Made by a program: the position numbers and the translations under genes
NCBI GenBank assembly: GCA_038325665.1
Contig: JBBQJF010000152.1
Location: 1-11,421 of the forward strand
Reading direction: 5' to 3'
Origin: CAUJGQ01 sp038325665
GTDB taxonomy: Bacteria > Chloroflexota > Dehalococcoidia > CAUJGQ01
DNA: 11,421 bases
Shown: positions 6,609 through 11,421 of the stretch, one piece after another
Layout of the letters: each line of letters starts with the position of its first letter
Numbering within the stretch: position 1 is the first letter of the stretch
The notes under the pieces: model-generated
Databases searched by the model: none
What the model saw: the letters and a program-made list of their open reading frames with translations, nothing else
What the model was told of the DNA's origin: nothing

Positions 6609-7383
6609 CGCCTGTCCTCCATACCTGCCAGGGTGCGTCTCCCTTTTGACAAAGGCTCTCGAGCAGCAGCTTGTCTCGAAGCGTGTCCATGCATTGCCAG
6701 AAGTCATGATGGCGGTAAGCCATCAACTGACCATCGCGGGCGAGGCGTTCCAGCGGCTCTCGCTCCCAGTAGGTGTCGTCGCCGTCGATATAGTCGAATA
6801 CGCCTGGCTCCAAGACCAGGAAGCCGCCATTGATCCAACCCTCGCCGGTCTGCGGCTTCTCCGAGAAATTGGCCACCGCATCACCATCGAGATCCAGCTT
6901 GCCGAAGCGCGCCGGCGGCCGCACCGCGGTCAAGGTGGCAAGGCGGCCGTGCGACTTGTGAAACGCGAGCAGGTCGCGCAGATTGATGTTCGAGACGCCA
7001 TCGCCATAGGTAACCATAAACGTCTCGGCGCCCAGATACGGCCCCAGACGTTTGATCCGCCCACCGGTCATTGTCGCCTGGCCCGTGTCCACTAATTCGA
7101 CCGACCAATCCTCACGCTCGCCATCGTGAACGCGGATATCACCACTCGCGAAGTTTAATGTGAGGTTGTTAGTGAGGGTGCAGTACTCCATCATGAAACG
7201 TTTAATTTGATCGCCCTTATAGCCGAGGGCGATTACGAATTCATTGAAGCCGTAATACGCGTAGTGCTTCATGATGTGCCACAGAATCGGCCGTCCATCG
7301 ATTTCAACCATCGGCTTAGGACGCAGTTCAGTCTCTTCCGCCAAACGCGTCCCCAAGCCGCCCGCGAGGATGCCGACCTTCAT
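6532..7383 (-). CDS. rfbF: Glucose-1-phosphate cytidylyltransferase (CDP-glucose synthase)
   Basis: The 283-residue product is a sugar-phosphate nucleotidyltransferase. It has GGLGTRL (8-14), RPKPM (21-25), metal-binding YGDG (126-129), WINGGF (183-188) and the RfbF-characteristic FWQCMDTLRDK (228-238). It makes CDP-glucose from CTP and glucose-1-phosphate, the entry step to CDP-deoxysugars. The family normally ends near the PWxVW motif, here residues 251-255. The last 28 residues extend past it and read through the start of the next gene in another frame (77-nt overlap), so the tail is probably not functional and may reflect a lost stop codon or a small indel. ATG 7383 is preceded by a G8 run (7388-7395) that must serve as the Shine-Dalgarno region. 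It is the first gene of the minus-strand run, with a promoter-like pair about 60 bp upstream. Confidence 0.93.
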   Translation of the reverse strand: MKVGILAGGLGTRLAEETELRPKPMVEIDGRPILWHIMKHYAYYGFNEFVIALGYKGDQIKRFMMEYCTLTNNLTLNFASGDIRVHDGEREDWSVELVDTGQATMTGGRIKRLGPYLGAETFMVTYGDGVSNINLRDLLAFHKSHGRLATLTAVRPPARFGKLDLDGDAVANFSEKPQTGEGWINGGFLVLEPGVFDYIDGDDTYWEREPLERLARDGQLMAYRHHDFWQCMDTLRDKLLLESLCQKGDAPWQVWRTGDARNGHGAQRLHRSSAGAAPAQGRP

Positions 7384-7712
7384 ATCGCCCCCCCCTCACC
7401 GCGCTTGCTGTTCCCCGGCTTACGCCCCTGATGCAACTCTTGGGTAACATACCTACTGGCGCATGCGTGTCACCATAATTCAACCACAAGCTCTATGGTA
7501 CCTGTCGGTGACGACGACGCGTATCCTCCCACGATGGAAATCCGGCGGATAGGGTCCACCACGAACATTCCTTGGTCCGGCGCCCAGCGATGACAGGGAG
7601 CGTCTCAGCTTTGATTGCAGACCCCGTGAGAATTCAATCACACCGGCGACAGGTCGGGCCGGCAACGAGCGGCGCCGTGGCGGACCCGCGATCATGGGAT
7701 CAGATCATGGGG
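7384..7712. other. Intergenic region upstream of rfbF and downstream of the aminotransferase
   Basis: This 329-bp stretch holds no convincing gene. Small open frames on both strands lack a good ribosome-binding site or recognisable sequence. It contains the rfbF ribosome-binding region with its G8 tract, a promoter-like element (7446-7473), and most of a tandem 13-bp repeat (7690-7715) that overlaps the aminotransferase stop codon. The gap suggests that rfbF starts its own transcript and is not simply read through from the aminotransferase. Confidence 0.5.
7446..7473 (-). promoter_or_regulatory. Candidate sigma70-type promoter for the rfbF run
   Basis: On the minus strand, GTGACA (7473-7468, 5 of 6 to TTGACA) is followed after 16 bp by TATGTT (7451-7446, 4 of 6 to TATAAT). 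The -10 box lies about 60 bp before the rfbF ATG. It stands in one of the few less GC-rich patches of this gap. This is consensus matching by eye with no experimental support. Confidence 0.4.
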
Positions 7713-7715
7713 TCA
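7690..7715. repeat. Tandem direct repeat of a 13-bp unit
   Basis: GATCATGGGATCA (7690-7702) is followed immediately by GATCATGGGGTCA (7703-7715), 12 of 13 bases identical. The second unit includes the aminotransferase stop codon (TGA on the minus strand, 7713-7715). It looks like a local slippage duplication; a protein-binding direct repeat is a less likely alternative. Confidence 0.8.
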
Positions 7716-9023
7716 ATTGAAGCGTCGGAAGACCGGCTTCACGGGGCGACCGACGAGATATTGTTCCACCCCGTTCTCTAGGGCCTGCTTGTACACGCGC
7801 AGTGCTTCCCCAATCACCTCAATGGTCCGGTCGATATGGGCGTCCGTGTGGGAGTAGCTGACCACGAACGACGGCGCTAAGACGCCTCGCTGTATCAGTT
7901 CCTGGAGGAAAAGTGCGCGGAACGCCTGCGAGGGGGCCTTCATCTGATCGCGCGTCACGTAGATGAGATTACATGGCTGTCCCTCGACCTGAAAATGCTC
8001 CTCGATCCCGAGTTCGGAGGCAACGCGGCGGGCGCCGGCCATCAGCCGCGATCCCTGCCGGTACAGCGTTCCGATGACATCTTCACGCGTGTAGGTGCGC
8101 ATCGTCTCAATCGCCGCGGCGAGGGCATGCGTTTCGGCGCCATGCGTGGTGGAGAGCAGAAAGACACGCTCTTTCTCGTGGTATAGTCCACCCATCTCCA
8201 TGATGTCTCGACGGCCGACGAGCGCGGCGACCGAGAAGCCGTTGCCCAGCGCCTTGCCGAAGGCCGAGAGGTCCGGCGACAGACCGTACTTTCCCTGGGC
8301 GCCGGCCGTGTGCCAACGGAAGCCGGTGATCATCTCGTCTAACACGAAGAGGGCGCCATTCGTCCGGCATACCTGCTGAACGTCATGCAGGAAGTCCGGT
8401 TGCGGAGGCCGGGTGGTTTCGGCCTCCATGAGCACACACGCGATGTCACTCGGATACCGGGCAAATAACTCGATGAGGCTCGACATGTCGTTGTAGCGGA
8501 ACTTTACCGTGTACTCATGCTCGGTGGAAGGGATCCCGGCATCCATTGGCGTCGTGCCAATGAACCAATCATCCACCGAATAAAACGGCTGATCACCGCA
8601 AATTGCCACCCGGCGCCGGCCGGTGGCGGCGCGCGCCAGCTTGACGGCAGCAGTGGTGACATCCGATCCGTTCTTGGCGAACTTCACCATCTCCCCATTG
8701 GGGATGAGGTCGAGTAGCTGCTCGGCGCACGCGAGTTCGATAGGCGCTGGCCGGGTGAAGTTGCTTCCGAGAGCTAACTGCCGGATCGCGGCCTCGATCA
8801 CCGGCTTGTATGCATGGCCCAGGGCGACAGCACGGAGGCCCATGCCGTACTCGATAAACTCGTTACCGTCCACATCCCAGACCATGCAGCCTTCACCACG
8901 AGCGATGAAGCCCGGGGCGAGCACGGGGTACTGGTCGTCCCCCTTCGCGTAGGTGTGTGCCCCGCCGGGGATGACCTGATGGCTCTTCGCCTGCAATACC
9001 TTCGACGCCGCGAACCTCTCCAT
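7713..9023 (-). CDS. Class III PLP-dependent aminotransferase, glutamate-1-semialdehyde aminomutase-like
   Basis: The 436-residue product has class III aminotransferase landmarks. These are VIPGGAHTYAKG near residue 18, VWDVDGNEFIEYGMGL (48-63), the PLP-phosphate loop NGSDVT (118-123), LDEMITGFRW (228-237) with PLP-nitrogen-contacting D229, and Schiff-base lysine K257 in FGKALGNGFS. STTHGAET (291-298) contributes the opposite-subunit phosphate contact. Overall it is closest to glutamate-1-semialdehyde 2,1-aminomutases, but it stands alone in a glycan cluster, where such relatives are thought to aminate keto sugars or small keto compounds. A GTG at 9032 falls inside the Shine-Dalgarno GAGGTGATC (9035-9027). 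The ATG at 9023, 8 nt after GAGG, is therefore taken as the start. It is divergent from the glycosyltransferase. A true heme-pathway role cannot be excluded by sequence alone but is not supported by the context. Confidence 0.87.
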   Translation of the reverse strand: MERFAASKVLQAKSHQVIPGGAHTYAKGDDQYPVLAPGFIARGEGCMVWDVDGNEFIEYGMGLRAVALGHAYKPVIEAAIRQLALGSNFTRPAPIELACAEQLLDLIPNGEMVKFAKNGSDVTTAAVKLARAATGRRRVAICGDQPFYSVDDWFIGTTPMDAGIPSTEHEYTVKFRYNDMSSLIELFARYPSDIACVLMEAETTRPPQPDFLHDVQQVCRTNGALFVLDEMITGFRWHTAGAQGKYGLSPDLSAFGKALGNGFSVAALVGRRDIMEMGGLYHEKERVFLLSTTHGAETHALAAAIETMRTYTREDVIGTLYRQGSRLMAGARRVASELGIEEHFQVEGQPCNLIYVTRDQMKAPSQAFRALFLQELIQRGVLAPSFVVSYSHTDAHIDRTIEVIGEALRVYKQALENGVEQYLVGRPVKPVFRRFN

Positions 9024-9090
9024 CGTGATCACCTCGCGTCTTGACCAGCGGGAGCCACGAGGCGTCGTGACACCGGCGCTGACACGGACC

Positions 9091-9109
9091 GTTGACCGTT
9101 CTCGTCAAC
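9091..9109. promoter_or_regulatory. Perfect dyad GTTGAC-N7-GTCAAC, possible operator
   Basis: GTTGAC (9091-9096) and GTCAAC (9104-9109) form a perfect 6-bp inverted repeat with a 7-bp spacer, 68 bp upstream of the aminotransferase start in the divergent region. The shape suits a dimeric regulator. Related TTGACC/GGTCAA half-sites recur at 9238 and 9321. No regulator gene lies in the window. Confidence 0.35.
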
Positions 9110-9138
9110 TTGGTGTCTGGTGCGGAACATGATACTTT
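9110..9138 (+). promoter_or_regulatory. Weak promoter-like element toward the glycosyltransferase
   Basis: TTGGTG (9110-9115) and TACTTT (9133-9138) are separated by 17 bp, each matching the sigma70 consensus at only 3 of 6 positions. The element coincides with the least GC-rich patch of the gap and is nested in a 7-bp inverted repeat, GCGGAAC (9122-9128) and GTTCCGC (9156-9162). It lies over 300 bp from the glycosyltransferase start, so a closer promoter is possible. Confidence 0.2.
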
Positions 9139-9461
9139 ATGTTTCTGGTACGTGAGTTCCGCGTTCGTTGCCGGCGCCCGCGTTCGCGAGCCTAGACGTT
9201 AGTGGACGGCGCATTGATGGCTGCCGTACCACTGCACGGTCAAACTTGAGCGGAGCAATGCGGATGCGCAACCGACTCCCCACGCGACGCCGCAATAGAG
9301 GTAAGCGTTCAGCGCTCAGCGGTCAACCCGCGCGTTTACGTTCAGCATGACCAACTGCTGGCAACCGCGACCGGGCCGTGGTCTCGAATCCCGCGGCTCG
9401 GCCGATGATAGCTAAAGACTGACGGCCGCACGCTTCCCAATAGAGATCACGGAGCGCACGC

Positions 9462-10448
9462 GTGAGCATATATACGCCCCGGGTGAGCATTGGATTGCCA
9501 GTTTACAACGCGGAGCGGTACCTCCCCGAGGCGCTCGATTCAATGCTCGCGCAGACCTTCACCGATTTAGAAGTGATCATCTCGGACAATGCATCCACCG
9601 ATCGGACGGAAGCGATCGCCCGCGCATACGCGGAGCGAGATGAACGCATCAGATACGTGAGAAATCCGTCGAATATTGGGGCGCGGTACAACTTCAACCG
9701 CGTGTTCCAACTTGCCAGGGGCGAATACTTCAAGTGGGCCAGCCACAATGACGTGCTTCTGCCTCGCTTCGTCGAGTCCTGTGTCGAGGTGCTTGATGCA
9801 AACCCGGCCGTCGTGATTTGCTTCACCAAGATCGTGATTGAGGATGGTGCCGGGTCAGTGACCGATCAGCCGCGTGAGTCGATGGACTTTTGCGCGCCGA
9901 CCGCGCACGAGCGGCTACGGCAGTTCTACGCGAGCCCGCGCGTCAGCCAGACGCTTTTCGGTGTCACGCGGAGTTCGGTTTTGCGACGAACGCCGCTTTT
10001 CCGAGACTGGTACGGCTCCGATCGAGCGCTCATGCAAGAGTTGAGTCTGTATGGCTGTTTTGGGGTGGTCGACGAGGTACTGTTTCGCCATCGACGCCAT
10101 GGGAGCCGGTCGTGGGACGTGGCCGACAAGGTAACATGGTTCGACACGGGTAAGAGTGGCAAGCAGGTGCCCGGCTATTGGATTCACCTGCGCAGCTCAG
10201 CAGATATGCTGCTCGCCGCGCCATTGAGCTGGCCGGAGCGCATCTCCTGCGTGATCGAGTTTGTGCGCCAGGGCAGGAATCGCTGGCGAATCTGGGCGCC
10301 AATCCTCGCCCGGGAAGCAACCGCGCTGGCACGCCAGTCGGTCAGCAGGGTCCAGATACTGGGGAACACGACGCTGCCGAACCGCGACTGCCCCCCCCGC
10401 GTCGCGGGCAGGGACACGATGGAAGCGGGCGAACAGCGCCCGGCCTAA
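9462..10448 (+). CDS. Family 2 glycosyltransferase (GT-A fold)
   Basis: The 328-residue product starts at GTG 9462, 7 nt after GGAG (9451-9454). It opens with VSIGLPVYNAERYLPEALDSML (residues 8-29) and IISDNASTDRT (39-49), in which D42 would bind the nucleotide. Both are signatures of inverting GT2 enzymes. The metal-binding position reads SHNDVL (94-99), so the last Asp is kept but the preceding residue is Asn where many relatives have Asp. RYNFNRVFQLARGEYFKWAS (75-94) fits the family. No transmembrane segment is obvious, suggesting a cytoplasmic or peripheral enzyme that transfers a nucleotide-activated sugar, perhaps the one made by this cluster. The extreme C-terminus contains a C8 tract (10391-10398) whose slippage would alter the last 15-20 residues. 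The stop codon lies in the loop of a strong hairpin. Donor and acceptor are unknown. Confidence 0.9.
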   Translation: MSIYTPRVSIGLPVYNAERYLPEALDSMLAQTFTDLEVIISDNASTDRTEAIARAYAERDERIRYVRNPSNIGARYNFNRVFQLARGEYFKWASHNDVLLPRFVESCVEVLDANPAVVICFTKIVIEDGAGSVTDQPRESMDFCAPTAHERLRQFYASPRVSQTLFGVTRSSVLRRTPLFRDWYGSDRALMQELSLYGCFGVVDEVLFRHRRHGSRSWDVADKVTWFDTGKSGKQVPGYWIHLRSSADMLLAAPLSWPERISCVIEFVRQGRNRWRIWAPILAREATALARQSVSRVQILGNTTLPNRDCPPRVAGRDTMEAGEQRPA

Positions 10449-10462
10449 ATTGGCCGGGCGCT
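10435..10462 (+). terminator. Perfect 11-bp hairpin enclosing the glycosyltransferase stop codon
   Basis: AGCGCCCGGCC (10435-10445) pairs perfectly with GGCCGGGCGCT (10452-10462) around the 6-nt loop TAAATT, whose first three bases are the stop codon of the glycosyltransferase. A very short T-rich stretch (TTCGT) follows. Placed between convergent genes, it is the best intrinsic-terminator candidate in the window and could act from both sides, although a proper U-tract is lacking. Confidence 0.65.
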
Positions 10463-10526
10463 TCGTGCCGGGTATGCGTGACGGTCGCGACAGGCAGCCT
10501 GCTGGCAGCCATCGGGAGTGAATGAC

Positions 10527-11421
10527 TCACGGCCCCGTGCCGCGACCGTCCTGCACCGTACTCGGTCCATCGCCGTCGATCATGAGAACGTCCACCTGTT
10601 TGCAGCCGCCCAGGCATCCTTTCGCGAGCGCCTGCCGCACCGCCGCATCAATCGACGCGGCCGGACTAACGCCGTTGGGATCGATCGCCTCGCACGCCGC
10701 ACCAAACGGCGCGACGACCACGCCTCGACCAGTGGCGTTGATGCCGACGACCAGACCGGTATCTGACTTGTCATCATAGAGGGCTTCGACGCTGCCGTCA
10801 GGTCGCCGGAACTGAATGTCGCCGCTGCAAATCCATAGTCCGCCGCTCGGGAGCTGACGCTCTTCCTGAGGACGTAACGTCAGACTCGTGGGCGCCGCAT
10901 ACGACCGTGCCGCACGCGGGTCATCGACTCCGTTGCCTTTGCGGATGTGAAACGCTCGGCGCACTAATCGGTGGCCCGCACGTTGCTGTACTCCTCGCGC
11001 GTAGTAGAGATAGCCGTCCCGCCCCGTATACAGATTCGTCAACTCACCAGGGCTGATCAAGGAGGCGTAGGAGTACCAGGTGTTGCCGGGGTCCACCTGG
11101 TCATGAGGCTGGGGGTAGGCGAAGATCTGACGGGGGGCGTCCCAGGTGAGGCCGTCGGGGGAGGTGGTGGCGTAGAAGCCCCGGCTGGCGTCGAAGGTCG
11201 CCAGGTAGCGGCCCAGGTAGGTGTTGTAGCTCACGCTGGCGTTGGCGGCGAAGATGCTCTGGGCCACCGGCTCGGGGCGGCGGATGACGGGGGTGCTGGC
11301 CCCGCCCAGTCCGGGCGGGCCGAAGCGGCCGTTGTCGTACTTCTCATAGGCGCCCGGCTCGGCCGCCCGCGCCAGCGGCGCCCGGGCCATGTGGATCTGG
11401 TCGGGCTGGTCGGGGGACCAG
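10527..11421 (-). CDS. Secreted beta-propeller-like protein with unrecognised C-terminal domain (copy B, 5' truncated by window edge)
   Basis: The open frame enters from the right edge and ends at TGA 10529-10527. The first 124 codons lie in the inverted-repeat arm and are nearly identical to copy A (WSPDQPDQIHMARAPL, ASVSYNTYLGRYLATFDAS, FAYPQPHDQVDPG). For about 40 more residues it stays homologous but diverged (GYLYYARG against GYIYYSKG, then HRLVRRAFHI). After that the two proteins are unrelated. Copy B has no linker or malectin-like domain but a tail of about 130 residues I do not recognise, with SGGLWICSGDIQF, GAACEAID and KGCLGGCKQVDVL. Its four cysteines could form disulfides if it is exported. 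A role in surface or extracellular carbohydrate recognition is inferred from the propeller only. It converges on the glycosyltransferase. The coding call is firm; the family call is moderate. Confidence 0.8.
   Translation of the reverse strand, partial: WSPDQPDQIHMARAPLARAAEPGAYEKYDNGRFGPPGLGGASTPVIRRPEPVAQSIFAANASVSYNTYLGRYLATFDASRGFYATTSPDGLTWDAPRQIFAYPQPHDQVDPGNTWYSYASLISPGELTNLYTGRDGYLYYARGVQQRAGHRLVRRAFHIRKGNGVDDPRAARSYAAPTSLTLRPQEERQLPSGGLWICSGDIQFRRPDGSVEALYDDKSDTGLVVGINATGRGVVVAPFGAACEAIDPNGVSPAASIDAAVRQALAKGCLGGCKQVDVLMIDGDGPSTVQDGRGTGP
11050..11421 (-). repeat. Right arm of long inverted repeat (372 bp visible)
   Basis: This is the partner of 45-416 in opposite orientation, with 14 mismatches and no gaps by manual alignment. 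The inner end is sharp at 11050/11049. The outer end is not reached because the repeat runs off the window edge. Repeat copies at both ends of the sequence would also be expected if this were a whole contig whose assembly stopped in a multi-copy repeat. Confidence 0.95.

Larger units (their letters stand above)
9024..9461. other. Divergent intergenic region with dyads and promoter-like elements
   Basis: These 438 bp separate the start of the aminotransferase (-) from that of the glycosyltransferase (+) and should hold promoters for both. I see no convincing gene; a 60-codon frame at 9168 has no ribosome-binding site or recognisable sequence. A less GC-rich patch lies at 9126-9146. The hexamer TTGACC/GGTCAA occurs three times (9092-9097, 9238-9243, 9321-9326), once within a dyad. 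No RNA gene was recognised. Confidence 0.5.

Noticed and set aside
6609..6707. 33-codon upstream extension of the epimerase/reductase
   Set aside because: The Rossmann strand starts at MRVMVTG, and GGAGG with 7-nt spacing directly precedes ATG 6608.
7480..7695. 71-codon minus-strand frame between the aminotransferase and rfbF
   Set aside because: It has no ribosome-binding site and no recognisable sequence, and it runs over the candidate rfbF promoter region.
9168..9350. 60-codon frame in the divergent gap
   Set aside because: It is Arg-rich without motifs, lacks a ribosome-binding site, and sits in a region expected to be regulatory.
9377..9406. tRNA T-arm-like sequence (GGTCTCGAATCCC)
   Set aside because: The loop would be one base too long and no acceptor, D-arm or anticodon arm can be found upstream, so it is not a tRNA; a remnant or attachment site would need an integrase nearby and none is seen.
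45..11421. Inverted repeats as ends of a transposon carrying the cluster
   Set aside because: The arms are coding segments of two homologous genes, with no transposase or short terminal repeats; paralogs in opposite orientation explain them better.
45..11421. Assembly palindrome artefact
   Set aside because: The arms differ at 14 positions spread along 372 bp, eight of them amino-acid changing, and have different flanks, so this is not one sequence read twice.
1..11421. CRISPR array or defence system
   Set aside because: No regularly spaced direct repeats and no Cas, nuclease, toxin or other defence-family motifs were seen on either strand.

Overview
The window is GC-rich bacterial DNA. It carries a sugar-nucleotide and glycan-biosynthesis gene cluster between two inverted copies of a secreted, beta-propeller-like protein gene. 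The left copy has a Pro/Thr/Ala-rich linker of the TPxPTATP type, which I associate with extracellular proteins of Chloroflexota. Together with the codon bias this makes a Chloroflexota-like, possibly uncultured, source my best guess. No rRNA or other taxonomic marker is present, so the assignment is weak.

Layout. (1) 1-1143 (+): 3' part of a propeller-like protein with a linker and a malectin-like C-terminal domain. (2) 1458-3603 (+): a homoserine-dehydrogenase-like/SAF oxidoreductase (COG4091 type) and a classical SDR. (3) 3692-7383 (-): a compact run read as rfbF (CDP-glucose synthesis), an extended SDR epimerase/reductase, a C-methyltransferase of the NovU/TylCIII type and an RmlC-type 3,5-epimerase. 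(4) 7713-9023 (-): a class III (glutamate-1-semialdehyde-type) aminotransferase. (5) A divergent 438-bp regulatory gap, then a GT2 glycosyltransferase (+, 9462-10448) ending in a strong hairpin. (6) 10527-11421 (-): 3' part of a second propeller-like protein with a different, unrecognised C-terminal domain.

How the genes may work together. rfbF would activate glucose-1-phosphate as CDP-glucose. The methyltransferase, 3,5-epimerase and epimerase/reductase would turn a 4-keto derivative into a C-methyl-branched deoxysugar. The enzyme that makes the 4-keto sugar, a 4,6-dehydratase, is not in the window. The aminotransferase, COG4091-type oxidoreductase and classical SDR could build a second unit or decorate the same one. 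The GT2 would transfer a sugar to a surface glycan. This pathway is inferred from families, not demonstrated.

The most striking structural feature is the pair of inverted arms, 45-416 and 11050-11421, about 96% identical by my manual alignment (14 differences in 372 bp). They lie inside the two flanking genes, which point inward. Recombination between them would flip the 10.6-kb cluster and at the same time swap the C-terminal halves of the two proteins. Identity stops abruptly at the inner edge of each arm, although the proteins stay recognisably homologous for about 40 more residues. This points to recombination or gene conversion.
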